Program-made: the position numbers and the translations under genes | Notes under the pieces: generated by a model | What the model was told of the DNA's origin: nothing | Database searches by the model: none | What the model saw: only the letters and a program-made list of their open reading frames with translations | Shown: positions 9,280 through 18,465 of the stretch, one piece after another | Numbering within the stretch: the first letter of the stretch is position 1 | Layout: every line of letters starts with the position of its first letter | Origin: Anaerolinea sp. | GTDB taxonomy: Bacteria > Chloroflexota > Anaerolineae > Anaerolineales > Villigracilaceae | Length of the DNA: 51,333 nucleotides | Direction: 5' to 3' | Assembly: GCA_020047815.1 (NCBI GenBank) | Contig: JAIFNG010000061.1 | Coordinates: 1-51,333, forward strand

Positions 9280-10782
9280 ATGGAAAACGAAAACTTCCTG
9301 CGAAAAAACCTGCCAGCGATTTTATGGATTGCCGTACTTGCCTCGATTTATTTTGTCCTGTCCTCATTAATTACCCCCTTTGCAGCTGGCATCACATTAA
9401 ATAGCAAAATCGTGGTTGAACGTCTCCAGGAAATTGGCAGTTTCCTTTTTGCAATTCTGGGGGGTCTTGCGATCATCGAAATTTATTTTTACCAGATTTT
9501 CTTCCGTGAGCCGCTTAACCAAACTTCCAGGATCATCACCAGGGCCATCCAAATTGTGCTGGGGCTCTTAACGTTGACAGTCGTGATCTACTTTTTCGAT
9601 CTGACCGACCTGATCAAACTTGGCGACAGCGCTTTCAGCAAATTTGTTTACATGCCCCTTGACCTGTTCACAGATCTTCAAAAATCCCTCATCAGTTCAA
9701 AGATCGCGGCCAAAGACTCCGGCAAAATAATCGCGGGCATCATTTTATCGCTCGGCATCCTGGCGCTGTATGCGGTCATTCAATTCACCAGCAGATCAAA
9801 AAATAGCCGGGTGGGCCTGGCGTACCTGTTGATCATGCCGGCGTTTATCGGCACGCTCTTCCTCATCATTTACCCCTTTCTTTTCGAGATCAAACTTGCG
9901 TTCTCAAATGCATCCCTTGGCACCCAGGCGACCAAGAATGCTGAATATGGTCTTATTTATGGCTGGGATAATCTCAAGGCTTTATTCACAGGCAGTGTGG
10001 CAAAGGACGCAAAATTCTTTGAGGTTTTCTGGCGCACCATCCTGTGGACAAGTATCAACGTCACGTTTCACACCCTGGGCGGCATGGGACTGGCCATCCT
10101 GCTCAACAGGCCGCTTAGATTCAAAGGCTTTTACCGCACGCTGCTGGTCATCCCCTGGGCCATTCCGACCACCATCGCTGCGATGGCATTGCGGAATGAA
10201 TTTGACAGCCGCTATGGCATGTTCAACATTATCCTTGGAAACATTAATACCTGGCTGACAACCGTCAGTCAGAACACAGAAAACATTGTCGGGATCGGGA
10301 ATGGCTTTGCCTGGCTGGCTGCCACCATCGGCCCCGTCAGTTGGAAACAGGATCCGGTTTGGGCGTTTGTTTCCGTTCTCCTTGCGAACATCTGGCTGGG
10401 GATCCCCTTCATGTCGGTCATCATCCTCGGCGGTCTGCAAAGCATCTCACAGGAATATTACGAAGCGGCCGAAATTGACGGCGCAAGCCGCTGGCAGCAA
10501 TTCCGCAACATCACCCTGCCCCTGCTCAGACCCGTCCTGACCCCCGCCATTATTTTGGGCGTCGTTTGGACATTCAACAAATTCGACATTATTTACCTGA
10601 TCACACAGGGAGGTCCACAGGAAAAAACGGACATCCTTGTGTCCTCCATGTATAAAGCCGCGTTCCAATTTTATCGCTACGGCTTCACTGCCATGTTCGC
10701 GCTTGTGATCTTTGCCATTCTCTTTGTGTTCACCCTTTTCTATCTCAAATCCAGCGGTGGACTTAAGTCTGCGACCGAATAA
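9280..10782 (+). CDS. ABC transporter permease, MalF type
   Basis: Membrane channel subunit of the CUT1 importer, 500 residues. It has an N-terminal extension of about 165 residues with four hydrophobic helices before the core permease, as in MalF rather than in short LacF-type subunits. The EAA loop YYEAAEIDGASRWQQFRNITLP begins with E395 at the third position and would dock on the MalK-type ATPase. A large loop between helices of the core (about residues 225-250) faces outside. The stop codon is followed 10 nt later by the next permease start. GC content and codon use match neighbours. Confidence 0.9.
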   Translation: MENENFLRKNLPAILWIAVLASIYFVLSSLITPFAAGITLNSKIVVERLQEIGSFLFAILGGLAIIEIYFYQIFFREPLNQTSRIITRAIQIVLGLLTLTVVIYFFDLTDLIKLGDSAFSKFVYMPLDLFTDLQKSLISSKIAAKDSGKIIAGIILSLGILALYAVIQFTSRSKNSRVGLAYLLIMPAFIGTLFLIIYPFLFEIKLAFSNASLGTQATKNAEYGLIYGWDNLKALFTGSVAKDAKFFEVFWRTILWTSINVTFHTLGGMGLAILLNRPLRFKGFYRTLLVIPWAIPTTIAAMALRNEFDSRYGMFNIILGNINTWLTTVSQNTENIVGIGNGFAWLAATIGPVSWKQDPVWAFVSVLLANIWLGIPFMSVIILGGLQSISQEYYEAAEIDGASRWQQFRNITLPLLRPVLTPAIILGVVWTFNKFDIIYLITQGGPQEKTDILVSSMYKAAFQFYRYGFTAMFALVIFAILFVFTLFYLKSSGGLKSATE

Positions 10783-10792
10783 GGAGCATCCC

Positions 10793-11695
10793 ATGTCTAA
10801 CAATCCATTATCCCGCTTCTTTGGCTGGTTTTTCCATCGTTCACGCGGTGACAGTCCCTTCAAGACCCTCATGATCCACGCCACCCTTATTGTTGCATGT
10901 ATCATTGCCGTCTACCCCGTCCTGCGCGTGGTGACCATCTCCCTGCGCCCGAATGACACGCTGCTCACCACAGACCTGCGGATCATTCCAGAAAACGCCA
11001 CTCTCGATAATTACAAGGAAGTCCTGTTCGGCGATCCTGAAAAAAATCGCCAATCTGATTTCTTCCTTTGGATCTGGAACTCGATCTCCGTCGTGGCGGT
11101 CACTTCTGTCATCAGCGTCATCCTCGCGGCGATCAGCGCGTACGCCTTCTCACGCTTTCGCTTCCCGGGACGCGAGGCAGGCCTTGTATTCCTGCTGACC
11201 ACGCAAATGATCCCCGCGGGCATGCTATTGCTGCCCCTGTTCATTATGATCGCCAAGTTGAAAATGATCAACACCTCGCTCGGGCTCATTATTGCCTACG
11301 CTGTCACCTCGGTGCCGCTTACGATCTGGACGCTCAAAGGTTATTACGACACCATCCCCGTTGACCTGGAGGAAGCGGCGCTGATCGACGGCGCAAGCCG
11401 CGTCACCGTCTTCACCAAGATCATTCTGCCGCTTTCCACGCCCGCGCTTGCGATCGCCTTCCTCTTCTCGTTCATGGGCGGCTGGAGCGAGTATCTGGTG
11501 GCGCGGGTGGTCCTGCAAAAGAATGAGATCTTCACCTGGCCACTGGGCATCTTCACCTTTGCGCAGCAATTCACGGTTTCATGGGGTCAATTCGCCGCCG
11601 CATCCGTCCTGATCGCCATCCCTGTTATGGCGCTTTTCCTGTACTCATCCAAGTGGCTCATCTCGGGCCTCACGCTCGGCAGCGTAAAAGGATAG
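10793..11695 (+). CDS. ABC transporter permease, MalG type
   Basis: Second channel subunit of the importer, 300 residues with about six transmembrane helices. The EAA loop reads LEEAALIDGASRVTVFTKIILP, with E194 at the conserved position. The start at 10793 is preceded by AAGGAGCATCCC, which overlaps the stop of the MalF gene. A longer in-frame start at 10712 would lie within the MalF coding sequence and lacks a ribosome site. The C-terminal SGLTLGSVKG matches the MalG tail, which contacts the ATPase. A rho-independent terminator follows at 11713. Confidence 0.92.
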   Translation: MSNNPLSRFFGWFFHRSRGDSPFKTLMIHATLIVACIIAVYPVLRVVTISLRPNDTLLTTDLRIIPENATLDNYKEVLFGDPEKNRQSDFFLWIWNSISVVAVTSVISVILAAISAYAFSRFRFPGREAGLVFLLTTQMIPAGMLLLPLFIMIAKLKMINTSLGLIIAYAVTSVPLTIWTLKGYYDTIPVDLEEAALIDGASRVTVFTKIILPLSTPALAIAFLFSFMGGWSEYLVARVVLQKNEIFTWPLGIFTFAQQFTVSWGQFAAASVLIAIPVMALFLYSSKWLISGLTLGSVKG

Positions 11696-11712
11696 GGTTT
11701 CCCCAACCAATG

Positions 11713-11752
11713 ATCCCTTTCCTTCCTGGAGAAGGAGGGGATTATTTTTTTT
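11713..11752 (+). terminator. Rho-independent terminator after malG-like gene
   Basis: Imperfect stem 11713-11725 with 11731-11742 (one bulge, one G-T), 5-nt loop, then TTATTTTTTTT. It closes the binding-protein/permease unit before the GH13 genes. Confidence 0.8.
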
Positions 11753-11849
11753 CAAAAAAAATAAATACATCAGAGCTGGACTGTGACGAACAAGGATCAT
11801 TTCAGGCATTGGATCCCCCGCTCTGGTCCTCTCCTTTGAAAAACAACTC

Positions 11850-13460
11850 ATGATCAAACAGTTTTTTTCCACGCTCCTCATCCTTGCCCTGCTCCCTTCC
11901 TGCATTGCAGGTCCAACCGCTGATGCAACACCTCGCGCGGAATCCACACTTGGGCAGTGGTGGGACAGCGCCGTGTTCTACGAAATTTTCGTAAGATCGT
12001 TTTACGACAGCGACGGGAACGGCATCGGGGACTTCAACGGCGTCACCCAAAAACTTGATTATCTGGACGAACTAGGCATCAGCGCCATCTGGCTCATGCC
12101 CGTCTTTCCCTCCCCCTCCTATCACGGCTACGATGTGACGGATTATTACGCCGTCAATCCACAATATGGGACAATGGATGAATTCAAAAATCTGGTCACG
12201 GAAGCCCATGAACGGGACATCCGCATCATCCTTGATCTCGTCATCAACCACACCTCAGACAAGCATCCCTGGTTCAAGGAAGCCAAAGACCCCGGCTCTG
12301 CATATCGTGACTGGTACATCTGGACCGAGACAGACCCCCAATATAAGGGTCCCTGGGGCGAGCGGGTCTGGCATCCATCAACCAGCGGCTACTACTATGG
12401 CATCTTCGAAGCCTTCATGCCTGACTTAAATTACGCCAACCCGGCTGTCACCGCAGAGATGAAAAAGATCGCCAATTTCTGGCTGACAGACATGCGCGTG
12501 GACGGCTTCCGCCTGGATGCCGCCAAGCACTTGATCGAAGATGGGGCAAAACAGGACAACACCCAGGCCACCCACCTCTGGTATCAGAATGAATTTTATC
12601 CCGCGTACAAAAAAAATAATCCAGAGGCGATCACTGTCGGCGAATTATTCGGTGACGGTTTTAACACCCTCGCCAGCTACATCAAAAACGACCAGTTTGA
12701 CCTGGCGTTCAATTTTCAACTGGCAGCCAGTATTATCAAATCAGCGGATAGCGGCCGGGCAGGGTATCTGGCAGCGACCCTCGTCACCAGTGAAAAATCC
12801 ATCCCGGATCATCAATACGCGAGTTTCCTGACCAATCATGACCAGGAACGCATCCTGTCCCAACTGGGCGGGGATGTGGACAAGGCCAAACTTGCGGCTT
12901 TTCTGCTGCTCACTTCACCTGGAGTGCCTTTCATCTATTACGGCGAGGAGATCGGCATGATGGGAAAGAAGCCGGATGAAAATATCCGCCTGCCCATGCA
13001 GTGGACTTCGGGACCCAACGCGGGCTTTAGCACAGCGCGTCCCTGGCGCTCTCCTGCCGGTGATTTTGCCGTTGTCAATGTTGCCGCGCAAACCGCCAAA
13101 CCCGATTCACTGCTGGAACATTACCGCGCATTGATTCAATTACGAAACAGGGTTCCCACCCTGCAAACAGGCGAATTAATTATGTTAAAATCGAATAAAC
13201 CTTCAGTGTACACGGCCGTGCGGGCGGATAAATATGGAATATTCCTGATATTAACAAATCTCTCGAACCAGGCGATTGACGATTACAATATTCCGCTCGA
13301 TAAGGCCGGGCTGGCAGGATCCGCCTACCGTGTCTCTGCTGTCTTTGGCACAGAGCAGGTGGATGCGCCAGAGGTCACCCAAGACCGGCTGCAAAAGTAC
13401 AAACCTTTTGCAGCCCTGCCGCCCTATGCAATGATCGTTTTAAAATTCGATCCTAAATAA
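11850..13460 (+). CDS. Secreted GH13 alpha-glucosidase/alpha-amylase lipoprotein
   Basis: Surface-anchored alpha-glucan hydrolase, 536 residues. A short lipoprotein signal ends at LLPSC with Cys18. The (beta/alpha)8 barrel begins at WWDSAVFYEIFVRSFYDSDGNGIGDF. Conserved regions: DLVINHTS (I), GFRLDAAKH with nucleophile D223 (II), VGELFG with acid/base E265 (III), and LTNHDQER with D331 (IV). A C-terminal beta domain follows from about residue 440. The Asp-rich DSDGNGIGD loop is a typical calcium-site motif. It would trim starch-like chains outside the cell for the adjacent importer. Exact specificity (alpha-amylase or exo-glucosidase) cannot be settled. The cytoplasmic GH13 gene starts 11 nt after its stop, so the two are co-transcribed. 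Confidence 0.9.
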   Translation: MIKQFFSTLLILALLPSCIAGPTADATPRAESTLGQWWDSAVFYEIFVRSFYDSDGNGIGDFNGVTQKLDYLDELGISAIWLMPVFPSPSYHGYDVTDYYAVNPQYGTMDEFKNLVTEAHERDIRIILDLVINHTSDKHPWFKEAKDPGSAYRDWYIWTETDPQYKGPWGERVWHPSTSGYYYGIFEAFMPDLNYANPAVTAEMKKIANFWLTDMRVDGFRLDAAKHLIEDGAKQDNTQATHLWYQNEFYPAYKKNNPEAITVGELFGDGFNTLASYIKNDQFDLAFNFQLAASIIKSADSGRAGYLAATLVTSEKSIPDHQYASFLTNHDQERILSQLGGDVDKAKLAAFLLLTSPGVPFIYYGEEIGMMGKKPDENIRLPMQWTSGPNAGFSTARPWRSPAGDFAVVNVAAQTAKPDSLLEHYRALIQLRNRVPTLQTGELIMLKSNKPSVYTAVRADKYGIFLILTNLSNQAIDDYNIPLDKAGLAGSAYRVSAVFGTEQVDAPEVTQDRLQKYKPFAALPPYAMIVLKFDPK

Positions 13461-13471
13461 CGAGGAATACA

Positions 13472-14944
13472 ATGACGACTCCCAGCTGGGTAAGAGATGC
13501 AGTTTTTTATCAGATTTTTCCGGACCGCTTTGCAAAAAGCAGGCACAACCCTTCGGCTAATTTGCCCTTCGAAGCATGGGACTCCCCTCCTACGGTCCAT
13601 GGCTTTAAAGGCGGCGACCTGCACGGCGTGATCGAAAAACTGGATTACCTGCAAAAGCTTGGCATTACTGCCATTTATTTCAACCCGGTCTTTGCCTCGG
13701 CCAGCAACCACAGATATCACACCTACGACTACTATCAAATTGACCCCCTGCTGGGCGGGAACGACGCGCTTAAAAAATTGATCCGGGAGGCGCATAAACG
13801 GGAAATTCGCATCGTGCTGGATGGCGTGTTCAATCATGCCTCGCGCGGTTTCTGGCAGTTCCACCATGTGCTGGAAAACGGCGAAGGCTCTCCGTATGTG
13901 AACTGGTTTTATTTCGATCCTGAGCGGCTCAAGGGGCGCCGCCATTGGGGCGCATACCCTGCCACAGGTGAATTGCACGCCCTGCATAACGGTGAAGCAA
14001 GTCTGCACGCCATCGGCTATCAAGCCTGGTGGAATTTGCCCGCCCTGCCAAAGTTCAATACCGACACACCCGCCGTGCGTGATTTCCTGTTTGACGTGGC
14101 CGAATATTGGATCAAATTTGGCATTGACGGCTGGCGGCTGGACGTTCCCGCCGAGATCAACGACGACGAATTCTGGCGCGAGTTCCGCCGCCGCGTCCAT
14201 GCCATCAATCCCGATGCTTACATCGTGGGCGAGATCTGGCATGAGGCGCAGCGCTGGCTTCAGGGTGACCAGTTCGATGCGGTGATGAATTACCCGGTCA
14301 CTGCGCTGGCCCTAAATTTCTTTGCAGCGGACAGCCTGGATTATCAGGTCATTCAGCATGCGGGCGGATTGAAAGACCGCATCCATCCGATCAAAGCCTA
14401 TGACGCCGCCAACGAGTTGGACCGTCTGCTGCACCTGTATCCGCACGATATTACCTATGCGCAGCTTAACCTGCTCGACAGCCACGATACCCCGCGCTTT
14501 CTTTCGAGTGCCGGCGGAGACCGGGATGCGCTCAAACTGGCCTGGCTGTTGATGTGCACCATCCCCGGCGCACCCTGCATTTACTACGGCGACGAGATCG
14601 GTGTGGATGGCGGGCATGACCCCGACTGCCGCAAATCCTTCCCCTGGGATGAAAGAAAATGGGATAAAGACCTGCTTGAATACGCCAGGTCCTGCATTGC
14701 GCTGCGGACGAAATATGTCCCCCTGCGGCGCGGCGACTACAAACGGGTCCATGCCGATGGCGAGGTGCTGGCATACTCGCGTTCATACGGCGCTGAAAAC
14801 ATCACCGTTGCATTCAACACTGCAAGGGAAGAGAGAACCATCACCCTCCCATCCGCAAAAAAGCCCTACGTGTTGTTCGGAACGCCTTCCATCTCTGGCA
14901 ATCAGGTTACCATCCCGCCGCGCAGTGGAGTTGTTTTGAAATAA
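13472..14944 (+). CDS. Cytoplasmic GH13 neopullulanase/cyclomaltodextrinase-like enzyme
   Basis: Intracellular maltodextrin hydrolase of 490 residues without a signal peptide. It starts VRDAVFYQIFPDRFA, the neopullulanase-subfamily opening. Region I DGVFNHAS, region II GWRLDVPAEI with D224, region III VGEIWHE with E254, and region IV LDSHDTPRF with D339 are complete. The N-terminal starch-binding domain that many neopullulanases use to dimerise (about 120 residues) is missing, so this is a short form. AACGAGGAATAC precedes the ATG. The likely role is cleavage of imported maltodextrins to maltose and glucose. A clear terminator at 14950 closes the operon. Confidence 0.88.
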   Translation: MTTPSWVRDAVFYQIFPDRFAKSRHNPSANLPFEAWDSPPTVHGFKGGDLHGVIEKLDYLQKLGITAIYFNPVFASASNHRYHTYDYYQIDPLLGGNDALKKLIREAHKREIRIVLDGVFNHASRGFWQFHHVLENGEGSPYVNWFYFDPERLKGRRHWGAYPATGELHALHNGEASLHAIGYQAWWNLPALPKFNTDTPAVRDFLFDVAEYWIKFGIDGWRLDVPAEINDDEFWREFRRRVHAINPDAYIVGEIWHEAQRWLQGDQFDAVMNYPVTALALNFFAADSLDYQVIQHAGGLKDRIHPIKAYDAANELDRLLHLYPHDITYAQLNLLDSHDTPRFLSSAGGDRDALKLAWLLMCTIPGAPCIYYGDEIGVDGGHDPDCRKSFPWDERKWDKDLLEYARSCIALRTKYVPLRRGDYKRVHADGEVLAYSRSYGAENITVAFNTAREERTITLPSAKKPYVLFGTPSISGNQVTIPPRSGVVLK

Positions 14945-14949
14945 GCCAA

Positions 14950-14981
14950 CAGGTCACGTTCGAAGCGTGACCTGTTTTTTT
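14950..14981 (+). terminator. Rho-independent terminator of the GH13 operon
   Basis: A 9-bp perfect stem (14950-14958 with 14966-14974) and then seven T residues. Confidence 0.88.
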
Positions 14982-15048
14982 ATGATCACCGAAACATCTC
15001 CGCCAGTTCAGGGTTAAAATGATCAGGAGACTTTATCGGGTTTTAGAA

Positions 15049-15121
15049 AAAACGTCCCGAAGGTTGTCATTAGACGCGCAAAAACCTCGAAATAATCCTT
15101 CGGGACGGTGCTTATAAGTGA
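15049..15121. repeat. Hairpin repeat element, copy 1
   Basis: About 73 bp, with a second copy at 38604-38679 (about 91% identity over the 65-bp core, 6 mismatches). An 11-bp perfect stem, CGTCCCGAAGG (15053-15063) with its complement (15097-15107), encloses a 33-nt loop. Within the loop, AACCTCG (15084-15090) can alternatively pair with the left arm. Conservation extends to a TATA-containing flank (15113-15121). Read on the minus strand, the stem is followed by TTTTTT. It is not coding and lies just upstream of a membrane protein gene. Confidence 0.8.
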
Positions 15122-15186
15122 TTTCGGAAAAGGTCCGGGAAATACTCCTCCTCATCTTTAAGCAAAAAACTGGCACAGGGAAGAAC

Positions 15187-18100
15187 ATGGCTGAAAGCGA
15201 ATCTCAAAAACCGGAAGACATCCTCAAGGATATTCTCAGCGGACTGCAAAGCGCAGATGCCGCCCGGCGCCTAAGCGCCCTCGCGCAATTAAAAACCTTT
15301 GCATACAGCAGTGAAGCCGTCCGCAACGAACTCGAACAACTGGCGCTTAACGACGCGGATGAAGCCATCCGCAGGGAGGCGCTTGCCGCGCTTGACCTGC
15401 CAGCCCAGCGCAACGTCCGCAGGCATTTCAACAAGGTGGATAAAAACAGCCGCCGCGTTCTTTTGCAGGAACTGACCGAGTGGGAAAAACTCGGCATCCT
15501 GGAAAGTCAAAAAGCGGATCTGGTCCGCCGCCGTTACGACTTTGACCTCGCGCCTGCGCCCAGCGACTCAGCGCAGGACAAGCCCGCGGATAAAACGCCC
15601 ACGTCAGAATCTTCACAGGGCGAAGAAAGCCTTCCGCGAGCCACACTGCTGCAAAACCTGCTCAGTGAAGCGAACATCAAGATCTCGTTGTATCTCGGCG
15701 CCTTCTTTGTGGTCGCTTCCGCCGCCATCCTGGGCGCATTTGTAGATGTCTTCCGCCTCCCGCTGCTTATTCTGGGCACGCTCGTCTTTGGCGGACTCTC
15801 CGTCGCCATCCGCAAGAGACTTCCCCAGCCAAGTTTTGCGCTCTTCATTGTTTTTTCCTTTTTCCTGCCCATCACCGCCAACGTAGTCGAGGACACGCTG
15901 AACCTCTCCACGCCGTGGAGCGCGGTGTATTGGGTGGTGGTCGGTCTCTTTATGACAGTCATCTGGGGCGGCGGGACCTGGCTGTACACCTCGCGCCTGT
16001 TCAGCATCACAGCCTTTGCCGCATTGGGCACGGCGTTCTACCGCATCGGTGACATCTTTGGCGCACAGCCTGAATTTTTTGCCGCCATAACCGGCTTTGC
16101 CGCGCTCGCGGGGTTGGCGGGCGTCTGGCTGCTCAAAAAGTGGCGGGATGCAAAGTTCGCCCTGCCCTTATTCCTTGCTGCGCAGTTATTGCAGATCGGC
16201 CTGCTGGGCACATTCCAAACCATCTTCATGCTTCAGGGTCTGGGCAGCGACCTGTATACCTCGCCTCTTTGGCATCTGCTGCTCGCCCTTGCCTGGGGTC
16301 TGGCATGTGTGTTTTACATTTTCTCGGACCTGCTCTATTCCTTTTTCCTCTTTCCATGGCTGGCCGCCGGGACGCTTATTTTCATCCCCTGGCTGGCCGG
16401 CTCTGCCTTTGATGCAGGGGACCTGGCAAATACGGTCCTCTTCGCGCTTTGGGGGCTGGGCCTGTCTGCCGCCAGTGAGATCATCAGCAGGTTACCGGCT
16501 GCGCGCAAATACAGCCTGCCCCTTTTGCTGGCATCCATCCCCGTCCTGGGCTTCGCCGTCATCAGCGGATTCAACCACAACGCCACCCTCGGGTTCAGCG
16601 CCGCGCTGTTCGTCACGCTGGTCTACAGCGCGCTGCATTTCATCCGTCCGCGCGGATGGCTGTGGGCGCTGGCATTGCTCAGTTTCACGGCTGCCTACAT
16701 CGCCTTCTTTAACCTGCCCTTCCTTGCCAAAGCGCAGGTCTTTGCAGGCTATCAACAGCTTGGGCTGGCGCTGATCTTCCTGACACTTGAACTCCTGCTG
16801 CGCAAAGCCCGTCCCGATTGGAATTTCCCGCCGCGCATCTTTGGCGGACTCTTCACCTTGATCGCCAGTGTTTCGCTCCTCGAGGGATCCGCGCGCGCCG
16901 CCATCGGCTTTGCGGTACTCACCGTTTTCTTCCTCATCTTCACCATGGTCCATCGCAAAGCGTTCATCGGCCATCTGCCCGCCGCATTCCTCGCGCTGAC
17001 CGTGCTCTTCACGCTCGACTATTTGGAACTAGATGCCTGGCTCCCCGCGCTGACCACTCTTGCCGTGCTCTACTTCATCATCGGCGCAGTCCTGCGCTCC
17101 AAAGACTCGGCGCGGAACTCATGGGCCTGGATGCTGCGCAGCAGCGGGCTGGCGCTCGGCGCGCTCATCGCGCTCAGTGCGCTGGTCACGGCCAAAGAAA
17201 CGGGCGGCTGGTACGCGCTTGCGGCTGGCTTGCTCTTTGCCGCGGAAATGTACATAAGCCGCAATGGCTGGTTCGAGATCGGCCTGCCGCTCATGTTCAG
17301 CATTGGCGCCTTCCTCATTTTACGTGACCTGGATCTCGATCAACTCACCCATCAGCTGCTGGCGTACAGCCTCGTCTGGCTTGGCACGGACCTCGTCAGC
17401 CGCCTGGCCTTCAAAGGCCCTCGTCCGCTGCAATGGATCGTGCGCGGCGCGGGCGGACTGCTGGCGCTGCTCAACTATGGATTTTTATTTATCAATGAAA
17501 ACGCCGCGACGGCGGCTCTGGGTTTTGGGGTATACACGCTGTTCTTCCTGACCCTCAGCCTGGTCTATCGCCAACCGGTCCTCTTCTACACCTTTACCCT
17601 GACCCTGCCGCTCTTTGCCGCGTTCCTGTTCCGGGCGTTCGACCTGACCCAATGGATCCACCCCGTCATCCTGCTTGCGCTGGCATACTACGCGCTGGGC
17701 TATTTCCTGCGCCTTGCGAAACGAGCGCCAGGCTGGGACACGACCCTGCTCTTCAGCGGGCTTGGGGTGGGCGTGATCGTCTCGGCCGCCGCACCCGTCT
17801 TCAGCGGACTGGACACAGCCATCCCGGTCGCGTTTGCCGCCACGCTCTGGGCGGTGGAAGCCTTCTGGCGCAAAAATGTCTGGCTGGGATTCCCCGCCAA
17901 TGGCTTGTATCTGCTGGCGTACTTCATCATCCTGCTTGAACTGCATGCCGACCAGCCGCAATTCTTCTCGATCGGTGCGGCACTGCTGGGCATGATCCAG
18001 CATTACCTGTTGAACCGCGCCGGGAGCAAAACCGGCACCTTCATCATGGGCATGCTTTCACAGTTGACCCTGCTGGGCACGACCTACATCCAAATGGTGG

Positions 18101-18396
18101 GCAACGGCTCGGAAGGTTTGATCTACTTTGTGGTACTGTTCTTCCAGGCCATCGCTGTGCTGGTCTACGGGGTGGTCATCCGCTCGCGCAGTCTGACATT
18201 CACCCCCATCTTCTTCCTGGTGGTCAGCGTCATGAGCGTGATCTACATTTTGGTCTACGACCTGCTGGATGTCATCACCACCATCGTAATGGTCGGCTGC
18301 ACCGGCGTCATCCTGCTCGCGCTGGGAATTCTGGCAGTCCTGATGCGCGAAAGGATTACAAAACTCGGTGAAAAACTGAGCGATTGGAAGGCATAA
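15187..18396 (+). CDS. Large polytopic membrane protein with HEAT-like N-terminus, function unknown
   Basis: About 1,069 residues, not recognised as a characterised family. The first about 110 residues are soluble and helical (SADAARRLSALAQLKTF, then ADEAIRREALAAL), resembling two HEAT-like repeats. An acidic Ser/Pro-rich linker follows. From about residue 155 to the end there is an almost unbroken series of some 25 or more hydrophobic helices separated by short loops with Arg/Lys, Trp and Pro. It is reminiscent of DUF2157/DUF2339-type giant membrane proteins. The chosen ATG is preceded by CAGGGAAGAAC. A GTG at 15118 would add 23 residues but lies in the repeat element and has no ribosome site. 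No operon partner; role unknown. Confidence 0.75.
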   Translation: MAESESQKPEDILKDILSGLQSADAARRLSALAQLKTFAYSSEAVRNELEQLALNDADEAIRREALAALDLPAQRNVRRHFNKVDKNSRRVLLQELTEWEKLGILESQKADLVRRRYDFDLAPAPSDSAQDKPADKTPTSESSQGEESLPRATLLQNLLSEANIKISLYLGAFFVVASAAILGAFVDVFRLPLLILGTLVFGGLSVAIRKRLPQPSFALFIVFSFFLPITANVVEDTLNLSTPWSAVYWVVVGLFMTVIWGGGTWLYTSRLFSITAFAALGTAFYRIGDIFGAQPEFFAAITGFAALAGLAGVWLLKKWRDAKFALPLFLAAQLLQIGLLGTFQTIFMLQGLGSDLYTSPLWHLLLALAWGLACVFYIFSDLLYSFFLFPWLAAGTLIFIPWLAGSAFDAGDLANTVLFALWGLGLSAASEIISRLPAARKYSLPLLLASIPVLGFAVISGFNHNATLGFSAALFVTLVYSALHFIRPRGWLWALALLSFTAAYIAFFNLPFLAKAQVFAGYQQLGLALIFLTLELLLRKARPDWNFPPRIFGGLFTLIASVSLLEGSARAAIGFAVLTVFFLIFTMVHRKAFIGHLPAAFLALTVLFTLDYLELDAWLPALTTLAVLYFIIGAVLRSKDSARNSWAWMLRSSGLALGALIALSALVTAKETGGWYALAAGLLFAAEMYISRNGWFEIGLPLMFSIGAFLILRDLDLDQLTHQLLAYSLVWLGTDLVSRLAFKGPRPLQWIVRGAGGLLALLNYGFLFINENAATAALGFGVYTLFFLTLSLVYRQPVLFYTFTLTLPLFAAFLFRAFDLTQWIHPVILLALAYYALGYFLRLAKRAPGWDTTLLFSGLGVGVIVSAAAPVFSGLDTAIPVAFAATLWAVEAFWRKNVWLGFPANGLYLLAYFIILLELHADQPQFFSIGAALLGMIQHYLLNRAGSKTGTFIMGMLSQLTLLGTTYIQMVGNGSEGLIYFVVLFFQAIAVLVYGVVIRSRSLTFTPIFFLVVSVMSVIYILVYDLLDVITTIVMVGCTGVILLALGILAVLMRERITKLGEKLSDWKA

Positions 18397-18453
18397 GAGG
18401 GATGGGATGGACATACTCTCTTTCCATAAAACGCTAATATAAAACTATCGAGT

Positions 18454-18459
18454 TATAAT
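18454..18459 (+). promoter_or_regulatory. -10 hexamer TATAAT for leaderless regulator gene
   Basis: Ends 6 nt before the GTG start at 18466, so the predicted first transcribed base is the G of the start codon. No Shine-Dalgarno sequence is present. Confidence 0.7.
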
Positions 18460-18465
18460 TATCTT

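Noticed and set aside
13424..14242. 272-codon minus-strand frame opposite the second GH13 gene
   Set aside because: Shadow of a gene with all GH13 catalytic motifs on the plus strand.
15118..15186. GTG start for the large membrane protein
   Set aside because: It lies in the repeat element and lacks a ribosome site, while the ATG at 15187 has one.
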